Shown: one piece after another, positions 35,745 through 48,400 of the stretch | Numbering within the stretch: the stretch's first letter is position 1 | Layout of the letters: each line of letters opens with the position of its first letter | Source: Cinnamomum chago | Lineage: Eukaryota > Streptophyta > Magnoliopsida > Laurales > Lauraceae | Direction of reading: 5' to 3' | Assembly (NCBI GenBank): GCA_038049695.1 | Contig: CP142452.1 | Location: 50,922,501-50,986,500, forward strand | Length of the DNA: 64,000 bases | Made by a program: the position numbers and the translations under genes | The notes under the pieces: model-generated | Database searches by the model: none | What the model was told of the DNA's origin: nothing | What the model saw: the letters and a program-made list of their open reading frames with translations, nothing else

Positions 35745-35755
35745 TTTATAAAAGG
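35745..35755 (+). promoter_or_regulatory. TATA box of inner family-3 LTR
   Basis: TTTATAAAAGG lies about 100 bases after the conserved U3 box. A pyrimidine-rich leader follows. The outer copy has CTTATAAGAGG at the matching place. Confidence 0.6.
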
Positions 35756-36630
35756 AGACCCTTCCCCTTCCTCTTCCATTTTTCATTGTTCCAGCACAAC
35801 CCTTTTGAGTCTAGGGTTTTCTTGCTTTCCCTTCTTCTTCTTGCTCTCTCCATCTCCAAGCTACACCAATCTTGCACCAACATCAATCAAGAAATGGAGA
35901 TCACCATTCTCTTCTCCACCTTGCAAGCTTTTCATGGATGCCATTAGAAGAGAAATCCACCAACATTGAAACCCTCCTTGAGCTAACTTTGTATTTTTGA
36001 AGACTCCACAAGTAAGTTCCCTCCCCAAACCTTCTAGATATGTGTTCTTCTTGCCCTTGAGAAGCTCCATTTTCATTATTGGGAGTTCTTTCTTCTTCTT
36101 CATTATGTAACCCTTTTTAGGGTTGTTTTTGGGGGTTTTTTTATTGTAGCTTGGAAGTGAGCTCAAGAAGGGATTAGGAGCTTGGATTTGCTTGATTAGA
36201 GTCAAAGGCAAGTGGATGAATGGATTGTTTTGATTATTAACATGTTTTGTGAGAAAATCTTGATTCATTGATGGTTTTGGTGATTTTAATAGTTGTCTTT
36301 AATATGATTAATATTGATTTCAAGATGTGCTTATTGATGAGTTATTTCTCCCTTGTTAATCTCTTGGAAATGTATGTATCATAGTGTCAAGATTTCAAAT
36401 GATTTCACATGAATGAGTTTTCTCCACCTTGTGATTAATTGTGAATGGAAAGAATGGAAAGAATGGAAAGAGAGGAACTTGAAATGAGGAGCTCTTTAGC
36501 TCATGATATTGTCTTGGAAACATGTATTTAAACCATCTTGTTTATGGTTCTTTGTGATTGATTATATCTTGGAAGGAAAGGAAACAAAGAGGAAGAAAAA
36601 TCAGCTTTCCCGGACCTGCTGTACCCAGGT

Positions 36631-36777
36631 CCGATCGATCGGACCTACAGGCCGATCGATCGGACTGTCAGTAACTGCAAGCCTTTTTGGGCTGATCGAT
36701 CGGCCGATCGATCGGACCCTGTACATTCTGGTACAGAAATTTCGACCGATCGATCGGCCCTTCGGCCGATCGATCGG
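36631..36777. repeat. Palindromic-word cluster CCGATCGATCGG in inner family-3 LTR
   Basis: Six 12-bp copies at 36631, 36652, 36692 (one base changed), 36704, 36746 and 36766. Spacers are short and some are themselves palindromic (CTGTACATTCTGGTACAG). The cluster lies about 0.9 kb downstream of the TATA box. Confidence 0.95.
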
Positions 36778-39519
36778 AGGACTCAGTTTGAGTCCAGTGA
36801 AATTTGATATTGTGTTTTTTTGGAAACCTTTGGGCTTTCTATGAGTCCTAGGGTGTATACCTTAGTGTTAAGACCAATTGTACCCTAATCTAAGGTCTCT
36901 AAGACTAGGGAACTAAAAGAAAGAATGGTGTTGATTAGACACAAATTCTTGGTTTTAGGTGGGACCCCGACTACCCTCTTTGGACTGTTTGAACCATGTG
37001 TGAGAATGTCTTGAGCCGACACGCCTCACGATTGGTTCGGTGACATCGAAGTTAATCCATTTCAATCTTGAACGGGATGGAACGACGCGATATCTTCTTT
37101 ATATCTAAACATAAGTCTATTTCCTTGGTTATCGCTAATTCTATTCCTTTCGAGGACTGAGTAGGTTGCTCGATGTTTCCGGATTAATGTCATGCCTAGG
37201 ATGGACCGTTTATAATCTTGATTCTTGCTATTGTAACATCTAGTACTACCCATAAGCTCATTTTAATTTTTGAAAGTAGTGAAAGTGCATAAGGAGCCCG
37301 GAATGTCTTCAAACTCAAGGAGTACCAAGTAATTATTGTAATCGACATACGGGACCCCTATTCACTTAAATAGATCTGGAAATCAATATTCTTCCCGAAA
37401 TGGCATAGTGCATTATATTTCCTCATTTCCCGAGATTTGCATCACATGACTTGTTTCCCGAAAGCATTGAAGTTACTCTGGTAACAGTTATTGTCCCGAA
37501 GAGCATTGCACCACATGATATGTTAGTGTGCCCTTGAGCACCCCCGTCTTGCCCGTTTGATTATGTAATTGTACTTGATTTACTTGCATTGTCTCGATTG
37601 TATTTGACCTATGAGTCGGCACCACTAAGCTTGGATAACCTTGTTGGTCTGATCCACCGACTTGGAGATCCCCCTCTTGTCCCGCCAGCTGCAGCTTGGA
37701 TCCCGATACCCGGTTATTACCGTGGTCCCGTCCCGATACCCGGTTATTACCGTGGCCTTGTCCCGATACCGCAGATTGCTACTGTGGTCCCCGATGCCCG
37801 GCTCGCTACCGTGGTCCCGTATAGTATATGTATATGCATTCATGAGATCCCCTGTTTCTCCTCACCTCGAGTGACTGAGATCAGGGCCTAGTATATGTAT
37901 ATGTATTGATATGAGATCCCCTGTTTCTCCTCACCTTGAGTGACTGAGATCAGGGCCTAGTTATTGCTCTATCGCTTTAGTGATAGAGGACTTAGCTTCG
38001 TGTGGTTGCCATCTTGCCAGTTTCCGATTCCTTGGATACCCGACATGTTTTATATTGCTTACTTGCTTTCCGATAAATGATTCGTTTCCTTTATGAAAGT
38101 TGTTATTTAAACAAGTGCTAATATTCTCCAATGTAAATTCAGTTATTATTATATTGTTTTCTGTTCTTTGTACCCGCGCATGTTTTAAATGATTACCCGA
38201 TTCGTTAAATACCCATGCTTTTACATATGGTTCTAACGATCGATGGTTTTGCTAGAGTTATATGATTACACATGTTTTAAAATGAATACCCGAGTTATTA
38301 AATGTCCATGCTTTGGAATGTATTTTAAATGACACTCGTTTTGTTAGATCCCGATGTTTATACATGTTTTAAGTGAATACCCGAATTGCTAAACATTCGT
38401 ACTTTGTTTTAAATGACACTTGTTCTGCCAGATCACTATGTTTATACCGGTTTCAAATGAATACCCGATTTGTTAAATATCCCTGTTTTGAAATATGTTT
38501 TAAATGACGCGTGTTTTGTCAGGTTTCTATGTTTATACCTGTTTTAAAGGAATGCCCGATCTGTTGAAGATCCATGCTTTGAAATATGTTTAAATAAACG
38601 TGGTTTTGCCAAACTTCCATATTCATACATGTTTTCCACAAACACCCGATTGTCAAATATCTATGCTGTTATAGATGATGTAAATGAACATATGCTTTAT
38701 TAGATCTTCCTGTTTTAACCATGTTTGAAAAGAATACATGTTTTATCCGAGATTCCTGAGTTTTCACCCGTTTAATTATATGCAGCATGTTGAGCAAATA
38801 GCATGATTTATCATTTGTATTATTATTCGCTATATTGTGTTCTTTTCATCCACCTGCCAGACCGTCGTGTCTGACCCACTACTTTTGGTACTCAGGTTCA
38901 GATTTCTTCGCCCCGAGTTGAGTGCTTTTGTTGGCTGTAGAGCCATGCTTTGCAGGTTAGTTTGTCGGCTATGTCATGTAGACATTGAGCTTGACATCGG
39001 AGCTACGTCACATTTGGGTAGTGGTTTATAGCTTCTTGTTGTATGGCTTTTATTAGCCTTTTCTTGGGATTCTTAATTAATGTACATTGATAATTGTAAC
39101 TTGAATATATTTGGGAATGTAATATCCTGTTACTGTCAGCTATGTAAATTATTGTGATGATTACTCCAGTCTGATATGATTCTTGATATAATAGCTATGG
39201 GCTAAAGGTTGAGTGCGACGCGGAATCCGATGGCCACGGACTTCGGGTCGCAACGCCACAAAAGCTTCCGCAAAATATTCAGAATGTGTTGTCTTCACAC
39301 ACGCGGATCTTGGGAGAAGTAAAATACATTTATGCTTAATCCCATCTCCCGCCCCCGAGGTTTCGGTTCGGGGGCGTGACATTTGATCACTAAGATAAGT
39401 ATACCACTGGATTCCTTGCTTCAAGAGCTTTCCAACGGTATATAGAACTTCCAAATCCGATATGGAATCAAAAGTTATAGGCGTTTTAAAGTGGCCCTTT
39501 TTTTTCTTTTTTTTGCAGG

Positions 39520-39605
39520 TTCCCGACGTCCGTACGCCCGGAAGCAGAAAAGGGCGCCCAGGTCTCTGTCTCCTAGCGTCCGGACGCCAGGAGGCAAAAA
39601 CCTCC
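39520..39605. repeat. Palindromic-word cluster CGTCCGGACG in outer family-3 LTR
   Basis: GCGTCCGGACGCC and related CCGACGTCCGTACGCCCGGA-type words lie in about 85 bases. This is the same LTR position as the CCGATCGATCGG cluster of the nested copy, but the word is different. Confidence 0.8.
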
Positions 39606-40991
39606 CAGGCATCCAAAATTTTGCTGTTTTTTTTTATATCCTTTCCCTCCTTTCTCTTCCACTTGCACTCTTATACAACTGAGCTTTTCCTTCCTTCAAC
39701 AAACATCCAAACTAAAATAAAAACTCCCATCAAACTTCAATGAACATTAAATCCAAACACCTTCTTCTTCGCATTCAAACATAAAAAAAAAAAAAAAAAA
39801 CCACTATCCATAAGATTCATCTACACTTTAACAACATAATGGATACATTTATCAAGATGTATAATAGAGAAATCAACTCATCAATATGCATTTCAAAAGT
39901 AATAGAAATCAAGGCAAGGAAAACTACGAAAACACATGTAAAAATCATTAAGAACCAATAGTGTAAAACAAGAGATTTCCATGAAACATGTAAATGTTCA
40001 AAAACTTATCCATTCATCCACTTGCCTTTGTCTCTAATCAAGCAAATCCAAGTCTCTGATCACCTCTCAAGCTCAAAATCCAAGCTACAAACAAAAACCC
40101 CCAAAACAAACCCTAAAATGGGTCAAACCATGAATGAAGAAGAAAGAACTTTCAATAATGAAAAATGGAGCTTCCCTAAGGCTAGAGGAATACTAATCTA
40201 GAAGATGGGAAGGATTACTCACTTGGATGTCCTTCAAATGGCAAGAACTAGCTCAACGAAGATCTCAAGGTTGGAAGATTTCTCCACAAATGGTATCAAA
40301 AGGAAGCTTGCAAGGTGAGGAAGAGAATGGTGACCTTCATTTCTTGATTGATGTGGGTTTGGTGTGGATTGGAGATGGAGAGAGCAAGAAGAAGAAGAGA
40401 AGGTTGCAAGAGAAAACCCTAGGCTGCCTTTTGTGCTGGAAAATGGAGATGGAAAAGAAGGGAGATGGGTTCCTCTTATAAGCAAGTGAGAATGGGTCCC
40501 ACCACTAGAAAATCTCTTTGGGCTGAAATCATGGTTTTCGGGATCTCGGATGAATTCGTTGAAGAAGGAAGAAATGATCGCGGAAATATCTAGTTTCCAA
40601 AAAGTATATGTTTCGCGGGTTTCGGGGATATCAAGTTTTGGGTATAGATTTAGTCTAAAATGACTGTTTTGCCCCTCAAGGCTAGTAAATCGGGTTTTGG
40701 GGCCTCGAATGAAAACGGGATCAACATGAAAGTTGTCGGGATTAACGATACAGATGAAACGGGATAAAATCAATGAATGCAAGAATCTCCGATAAATCCT
40801 CAAGGACATACAAAGTCATGAAAAGGAACCCCCAAAGGGCCCCACTATCACAAAGCAATCAAAATTCCCCAAAACTATGTCAAAAGCTATTCCAAACCCA
40901 ACTTAGTCAAGAACTACTAATCACGCTTAAGTCTAACACAAGACCTAATTAACACTAATCGGGTCCACTCGGGTCGGGGTCTCACACGATG

Positions 40992-41603
40992 TTAGCAAAT
41001 ATGACAGTATCAGAACCTACCTTCATTCAGAAGATCAAGGAAAATCAGTTGTAAGACCCAGACTTGGCTAAGATAGTAGAGGTTATTACAGAACGTCTAG
41101 ATTTCAAGATGGTGAATGGGATATTGTATTTTCGTGACCGGATGTGTGTGCCAAATGTGGATGATTTGAAGAGTGAAATAATGAATGAAGCTCACAGCAC
41201 GAGATATTCTATGCATCCAGGTAGCACGAAGATGTACCACAATTTGAAGAATAGATTTTGGTGGAACAACATGAAGAGAGAGATAGCAACTTTTGTGTCT
41301 TGTTGTCTAACTTGTCAGTTGATTAAGGCAGAGCATCAAAAGCCTCCAGGTTTGTTACAGCCTTTGGAGATTCCGGAGTGGAAATGGGAACACATCACCA
41401 TGGATTTCGTTTCCGGTTTGCCGAATACCAAGAAGGGAAATAATGCAATTTGGATTATTGTAGATCGTCTGACAAAGTCTGCTCACTTCATTGCGATGAA
41501 GACAGGGAACATGATGCATATGGCACCACTTGTGAAGTTATTTGTTGATGAAATTGTTAGTAAACATGGCCAGCCCGTCTCCATTACTTCAGACAGAGAC
41601 AGT
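40992..41603 (+). pseudogene. pol: Tekay integrase, N-terminal block
   Basis: It contains the zinc-binding HHCC part (EAHSTRYSMHPGSTKMYHNL, then CCLTCQLIKAEH) and the first catalytic strand of the core (WEHITMDFVSGLP, then WIIVDRLTKSAHFI). It stops near TSDRD, where the Sirevirus-like LTR is inserted. Confidence 0.9.
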
Positions 41604-43118
41604 TGTAAGTCCATGGGGATCCGAACCCTAGAGGGGGGGTGAATAGGGTGAGCTTCTTTTATGACCAATTTTTAACAATTTTAACTTCTTTAAAACAAAC
41701 TAGTCACATGTGATGATTAAACATACAAGATGCGGAAGCTAACAAAATAATCACCACAAAGCAAGCACCATCACACAAGGATTTATAGTGGTTCGGCCTC
41801 AATGCCTACATCCACTACCGGCTTGTGATCCAACACCCCATCGGATTTTCACTATTTATGCTTTTCAATAGGCTAAGCAATAACCTTTACAATATGCTTT
41901 CCAAGGCTAAGCAATAACCTTTACATTGATGTTTTTCCAAGGCTTAACATCAACCTATACACTATGCTTTTATAGGCTAAGCAATAACCTCTTCAACCAC
42001 ATGGTTGGTTATCTCACTAAGTTGTGTCTTTAATACACTAGATGGAGATTCATTTTAGCTCATTACATTTGCCTCTAAAATAGGCGGATATGGAAGTGAA
42101 AAACTAATACACACTCACACTATGAATGCAAAGATGAAAACACATGAAGTGTGTGTGTGTGGTCCTCAATCATTTTGAAAATGAAAGCTCATAAATGTAT
42201 GCCTAAGGCTTTTGAAAGTTTTAGCTCAAAAACATTTATGATTGAGGAAGTAATGCAATCACATGTTAAAAGTAACAACTTGTTAATGATATCAAAGTTA
42301 CACAAGTTGTATGAAATGGATTAGCTCTAAACATGTGATGCATAGGGATGTCAATCAAATCATCAATGAAGATCAAAACATAAAAATAGATTTGATTGAA
42401 ATGAGGGGACAAATCATATGTAATTATAAGGACAACTTGAAAAAGATTTACCAATCAAAGTAATGCAAGTTGTGAAACTTTAAAACAATAATACACATAT
42501 GATTTGTAGTGATGTTGAATCCAAAACATAAGATACATTTGAGAGAGATTTTCTTATGATGGAAAAACAACAACCAATGATTCAACAAAGTATATGAATC
42601 ATGTTACATATTTTATTAACATGATCTACTTAGATTTACCAAAGATAAAGTACTACTTTGATGAATCAATGGTGATGTATCCAAAACAATAGATCTATTC
42701 AAAATATAACACATGCTAAGGATACAACAAATCATAGATTAACATGTTACAAAGATTTACCAATGATAAAACAAAACATGAAAACATATGATTTGTAAAG
42801 AAGTTGAATCCAAAACATAAGTTAGTTTTGAGAGAGATGTTCTTATGATGGAAAACAACAACCAAAGATTCAACCAAGTATATGGATCATGTTACATATG
42901 ATTTCAAAGGTTCTTTCATTAACATGATCTACTTAGATTTACCAAAGTTAAGTACTACTTGGATTGAATCATATGGTGTTGTATCCAAAACAATAAATCA
43001 ACTCAAAACATAAAATATGTTAAGGACACAACACAAACATAGTTTAACATGCTAGAAATGATTTACCAAAAATAAAACAAAAGCATGAAAACATATGATT
43101 AAGAAAGGAAGAGCCTAC

Positions 43119-44760
43119 TGTTAGGTCTTTTGTTTTTGCAATTTGATGGATGCATTTGCACTTTAGCACCATTTGAATTCACACACTAGCATTGTGTTAG
43201 AAAACCTTGAAATCTAGTTTTATACATGCATAGCTTTTAAGATTTGGAAAAGCTTTTGTTTTATGCATGTTTTGGTTTTAAACTTGGATGCATTGGTTTT
43301 GAATCCCAAACTCTTTTTGAAAACCTAATTCCATGTGCACTACTTTTGGAAAATCATGTTAGGTATTTAGGTTTCAGGTTTGCATACTTTCAGCACCTTT
43401 GGAATCAGTTTTGTATGCAATATCTTTTGAAAAGAGTTTTTACTAATCAAGCTTGCCTAAGGTCTTAAACCTTTGAATCTTCTTAGGCTTTAGGTATCTC
43501 ATGTTTTAATCATCTTAGAATACCTTAAATCATGTATTTAAGCTTGATTTAGTGGCCAAAAAGATTCCCCAAAGAAAAACTTTGAAAATGGAAAAAGTGG
43601 ATTTTTGGCCCAGGGACTCGCCCGGCAGTGTCGCCGGTCGACCGAGCCCTTCTAGGTCGACCGAGACAACTAGCCCGTGGACTGTTTTTTGCCTATAAAG
43701 TCCATTCATTTCCAACCTTTTTCAAGGCTTGAACCATGAACTTTTGAGAGCATTTTGGAGCCAAAGAAAGGGGAAGAAGTTGGAAAGGCTAGAGGGCTAT
43801 TTGGAAATCAAACTCATGAGTTTTTAAAAAGGTACATCTTCTAAGTTATTTTGATTTCCATTCAAATGAGATTCATGCATGTTCAAATCCTTGGTATTTT
43901 CATTTATGCATGATTTCAAGCCTATAAAGAGTTGTTTTGCAAACTCAATATCTTCCTTGGTAAATTAGATTAGTTTGCAAACTCTCTTAACTAAATCACA
44001 TGCTTTCTTAGACTTTTACATTCATACAACTTGTTTAGTTCATTTATTAAAGTTGTTTGAATTTCACATGTGATTAGTTTTCTCTTCAATCATCATTTTA
44101 TAAGCTTTGATTTTAAAATGCATCATGCATTCATTTAAGAGCTTCTTTGTTAAGATTGATTGAAGAAACACACTCATACACTTGTGCACACACTTTAGCT
44201 TGTTTTAAGTGTATGTTTGTAAGTTGTATTAAACTTTCATATTAGCCTATTCAAGAGGCAATTTCATATGAGCTTAAATTGTAATCTCTTAGAGTGATCT
44301 TTTGGAAAGACACCTTCTTTGAGAAATCAACTTTGTAAAGGTTATTGCTTAGCCTTTGAAAAGCATCTTGTAAGGTTATTGCTTAGCCTTTGAAAAGCAT
44401 CTTGTAAGGTTATTGCTTAGCCTTTGAAAAGCATCTTGTAGGGTTATTGCTTAGCCTTTGAAAAGCATTTTGTAAGGGTTATTGCTTAGCCTAGTTAAAA
44501 GCATAAATAGTGGAAATCCGGTGGGGTGATTGGATTCACAAGCCGGTAGTGGATGTAGGCATTGAGGCCGAACCACTATAAACATTGGTGTTGTGGTGCA
44601 TGCTATGTGGTGATTGTTTTTGTTTAGCTTCCGCATTTTATTTGATTAATCATCACATGTGACTAGTTTTGTTTAAGAAACTAAAATTGGTTTAAATTGG
44701 TCACAATTGTAGCTCACCCTATTCACCCCCCCTCTAGGGTTAGGATCCCAAGGACTTTCA
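43119..44760 (+). repeat. 5' LTR of the Sirevirus-like element
   Basis: It begins TGTTAGGTCTTTTGTTTTTG and ends CCCAAGGACTTTCA. It contains a palindromic cluster (43635-43665), a TATA box (43693-43700), about five copies of a 35-bp unit (TTATTGCTTAGCCTTTGAAA, about 44336-44500) and the C-rich CCCCCCCTCTAGGG box near its end, a feature I recall as conserved in Sireviruses. Confidence 0.94.
43635..43700 (+). promoter_or_regulatory. Sirevirus promoter: CGGTCGACCG palindromes and TATA box
   Basis: CGGTCGACCGA at 43635-43645 and GGTCGACCGA at 43655-43664 lie about 30-60 bases upstream of CTATAAAG (43693-43700). The same arrangement is in the 3' LTR (49296-49361). CGG...CCG palindromes next to the core promoter are, as I recall, a reported Sirevirus trait. 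Confidence 0.75.
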
Positions 44761-44762
44761 AT

Positions 44763-44774
44763 TGGTATCAGAGC
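44763..44774 (+). other. Primer-binding site, tRNA-iMet type (Sirevirus)
   Basis: TGGTATCAGAGC lies two bases after the 5' LTR end, the standard initiator-methionine primer complement. Confidence 0.92.
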
Positions 44775-44877
44775 CTCGTGCTCTATCTTATAGGATCAAG
44801 TGTTTGGAACTCTTGATTAGGTGTAAAAACCTAGAGTCAAAACCCTAGAGTTGTCCTTATATGAAAATCATTAGAAT

Positions 44878-46465
44878 GGACTCCACTATGCTAGACTTTG
44901 TAGATTCTTCTAGACCCCTCATTCTTCCTTCTATTGGAGATTCAAACATTCAATTAAAAGAATCTCAAATTGAATTAAAAGAAGAAGAAATTAAAGAAAA
45001 TGAAGAAGATCTTCAACAAGCCTTTGAGGAATGATATGAATTATCCTTAAAGACTGAAAAGAGGAACAAAAAGTTAAGAGAAGAATCTAAAAGACTAAAC
45101 AAAGAATTAGTCTCTTCTAAAGATGAGCTTAGAGAGAAAGAAGAAGTCATAAATTGTTTAGAATCTAAGTTCATGATCTCTTTAAATAATCTATCTAACA
45201 TTCAAGATGATCTAAGAGAATTAAAGATGGATTATGAAAATGTCAATAAGGAAAATCTAAAACTAAGAGATCATTTACAAAGGCGAGATAAAGACTTTAA
45301 CAATCTTGAATCTAAATTGACTATCTCTAAGGAAAATTTATCTAATGCTCAAGATGAATTAAATGAGATTAAGATAAATTGTGATGAGCTTAAAAATGAA
45401 AATTTAAACCTAAGAGATACAATTAAAAGACAAGATGAAAACATTAACTATTTAAAATCCAAGTTGACAATTTCAAATGAAAACTTGTCTAATGCACAAA
45501 GTAATGTAAAAACTCTAGAACTTGGATCTAATATAGTTAATGAACTTAAAGCTAAGTTAAAACTTGCCAATGAAGAGCTAAGCAAATTTAAGGGAATTGA
45601 AAATGAACTAACTAAAGTTAAAAATGAAAATTCAACCCTTAAAACCCAAGTCACTCAACTTGAAAGTTATAAACAAAAGTATGAGTGCAAGTTTACCCAA
45701 AGTGAAGAAAGACTTGAAAAATTATTTAAATTGGGTAAATCTCATGGAGATAGGACGGGTCTTGGATTTAATAGGAATATGTCACATGACCCTAAATTCA
45801 CCAACACTTTTGTGAAAGGTGAGTCCTCATTCTCTAGCACTGTCTCTCAAATGTCCAAAATTAAATGTCATTATTGTGGTAAAGAAGGACATCTAAAATT
45901 TGAGTGCAAACTAAGAAAAAGAAGCTATGTGTCTAAGCCCATCTTTGAACTAAAGAATGGAGAATCAAAACCTATGAAGGGTAAGACACTAAAAATCAAG
46001 AAAGACTCCAAAAAGACTAAACAAGTTAAATCTATTAAAATGGAGTCTCCTAAGATAGATTCTAAAAGGCTTAAACAAGTTAAACCAAAAATCAAAGAGT
46101 CTATTAACAAAAAGCTTCTCAACCTACCTCCCTTAAGTCAAAACATGAAAGAACTTTTGAAGAAAATTACAAAGTTAAAATTAAAGTTCAAAAGGCAAAA
46201 AGAGGGAGGAAAAGTTAAAAGAAATGAGAAGGTTAACAAGAAAACAAATCAATCCCCTATGAAACAAACTCACCAACATCAAAAGACTAATCACCAATCT
46301 AAGCTAAATTTAGTCAAATCTAAATATCATGGTGATAAGTTCAAATTGAAAATTTATCAAGTCAAATCTCCTATAGTTGGTGAGAAGTCCAAAATAGACC
46401 TCAAAGTTCAACCCTCCCAAGACCTTAGGTGGATTCCCAAAGTTATTTTCCTAGACAAACCTTAG
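44878..46465 (+). pseudogene. gag: Gag-like coiled-coil protein of the Sirevirus-like element
   Basis: The reading starts MDSTMLDFVDSSRP. A very long Lys/Glu/Asn/Leu-rich coiled coil follows, with repeated modules (LSNAQDELNEIKINCDEL and LSNAQSNVKTLELGSN). A CCHC zinc knuckle CHYCGKEGHLKFEC is at 45865-45906. The tail is extremely basic, Lys-rich and probably RNA-binding. The zinc knuckle and position after the primer site argue for a reduced gag. The usual Gag capsid core is not evident. It is nearly all open with about one break. It could still serve in RNA packaging by a helper's particle. Confidence 0.75.
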
Positions 46466-48400
46466 GGCCTTGAACCCCTTGACCAACCTATTCTTAATAG
46501 TTAAATCTCCTTGTTGGTCAAGTTGCATTTGCATTTTGTTTTCTTTTAGTTACATTTATTTAAATGCATTGCATTTCTTTATGATCAATTGATTTTGTTT
46601 TCATACACCATTCTAAGTTACACTTCATGGTTTTCAAAATCTTTTGATTATAATTTCATCATGTTTGATTTGCTTTTTGCACTCTTATGCCTTGCATTGC
46701 ATTTCTTTACATGATTAATTGATTGTGATGTTAAATGCTTTCATAGCTAGATTCTTCATAATCAATTGGATTTTCCATGGTTTTATAAGTTAAACTTTTA
46801 TATGGAAAATTGTTTTGAAAAATCAACTTGTATGTGTTACAATTAAGTTATATCTTTTCAAATACATGTTGATAATTGATCTTCAAATTCATTCTCTTTA
46901 TGCTCATTGTTGGATTTTGTTTATCAAAATGATTTGAAGATTGGTTGAATGGAAATGCCTATAACATCATTAGTTATATTCATCTAAAGCATGTTCCATG
47001 TTATCATTTCCTTTTCTTTTGGTTTCATTATCTTAGAAATGGAAATGTATGTTGTTTGCATCCTTGCTTAATTGATTACATTCTTGTTATATGCAAATGA
47101 CTATTGGTTCCATGTATGGTTGTGATCTTAGCAATATTTGTAGAAACCATATTAGAACCCAAATCCATCCTTTATGCCTTATAGTCATATCTTTATGGAT
47201 GGTTATGATGTTGATTCATGTAGATTTTCTTGGTGTCATCTTTATACATGTTTCAACTTCATAAGTAGTGTTCTTAATCATATGAAACTCTTTGAAACCC
47301 ATTTCTCATATTTCTATATGTTTGATGGATATCTTAGATGTTGAATTCATATGATTTAGTCACTTTGGAAATTGCATGCTTTACTAAGTCATATCCTTTT
47401 GCATTGCAATTTGCCTAGTTCATCACTATGCTCAATAGTTATATCCTTAAAAGTGATGAATATGCATTAATGATGCTTGATGGTAGTTTATCTCATCCTT
47501 GCTTTGAATCATGTTATCATATTCAATTGGTTTCATTTGGTATAAGTTTCCATTGTTTTCATAACCAATTGATGACTTATCTTGTGTATGTGATAGACCT
47601 TGTGTGCATTGGACTAGACTTGATAGTAATATGATTGTTCCATGTCACACACCATTAGCATCATAATGTTCATGTTGCCACCTCTTTTGCTCATATAGGT
47701 ATATCTCTTGACCACCATGTTTATGTGTTCATAATATTGGTTGGTTATTAGTTGAGGTTGGCTTCATGTTTGAATTTCATTTCATTCATTTGCACTTTAA
47801 TAAGTCATATTTATTGATTGAATGAAATGATTTTCAAAATCTTACATAGCATATGATTTTCATAAGTAATATTGATTGATGCTATGTTTGAGTAAACCCC
47901 ATATCATGGATAGTTCTAATTTGGATTTCTCCTAATAGTAACATTCTTGAATCCATTTTAGAGTGATTGTGTTAATAGTCATATCCTTTAATCTCAATTG
48001 ATATGTTTGTTTCAATTGATATCCATGATTGCTTCTCTCATTTGACCTAGCTCTCTTTTGGTAATTTGATCATATTGTGCTTTATAGTCAAATGAATCTA
48101 ATTCTTTCCTTGAAGTTGACCCTCATTTGGTTAAACCATCTACTTCTTGAATCTAATAGTTATATCTTGTCAAATGCTTGACAAAAGAAGAGAATGGATT
48201 GAGGGGGTGTGTAAACCTTCATAGGAAGAATTAGTGTTGATCAAATTCACCCTTGGATTGCCTTTGAGCCCTTAGAGCTAACTTCCATACATGATAACCT
48301 GTTATGAATTTCATTTTCGATTTCATTTGTTAACAGGTGCTACTAATGGTATTTTCATTGTTTCATGTGTGTAGGTACCTTTGCAATTTAATGGCAAAGG
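46466..48400. other. AT-rich non-coding Sirevirus interior with a recurring word
   Basis: No reading frame is supported. A degenerate word close to ATAGTTATATCYTTTG recurs roughly every 60-250 bases. Examples are 46845, 46971, 47181, 47385, 47435, 47695, 47801, 47975 and 48156, with looser forms at 46488, 46548, 46746 and 48085. The same word recurs in the independent copy at 61348-62345. A TATGATCAATTGATT-type phrase is also repeated. This region stands where pol would be in a full element. Confidence 0.7.

Larger units (their letters stand above)
35237..39381 (+). mobile_element. Family-3 solo LTR, plus strand, nested in the family-3 LTR
   Basis: It starts TGTGAGAACCCGACCCC and ends GGGGGCGTGACA, 4145 bases, with TSD TTTGA at 35232-35236 and 39382-39386. 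It lies antiparallel inside its own relative, so the two copies form large inverted arms. It contains the U3 box (35619-35644), TATA box (35745-35755), palindromic cluster (36631-36777), a GTCCCGATACCCGGTTATTA array (about 37690-37820), a duplicated block of about 70 bases (about 37830-37965) and the downstream motif (38857-38877). Confidence 0.94.
33564..40986 (-). mobile_element. Family-3 solo LTR, minus strand, split by a second solo LTR
   Basis: On the minus strand it starts TGTGAGACCCCGACCC (from 40986) and ends GGGGGCGTTACA (at 33564), with TSD CGATG at 33559-33563 and 40987-40991. Without the nested copy (35237-39386) it is about 3.27 kb. It carries a TATA-like CTTATAAGAGG (minus, about 40474-40484), the U3 box shared with Tekay LTRs (40583-40608), a palindromic cluster (39520-39605), a tandem array of about 46-bp units (34140-34440) and the downstream motif (34075-34095). 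No internal region is present, so the lineage is inferred as Ty3/gypsy only from its similarity to the Tekay LTR. Confidence 0.92.

Noticed and set aside
33564-39381. A transposon with kilobase-long terminal inverted repeats (33564-35236 against 37260-39381)
   Set aside because: The segment order and two separate 5-bp duplications (CGATG and TTTGA) show two antiparallel solo LTRs, one inside the other, rather than a foldback element.
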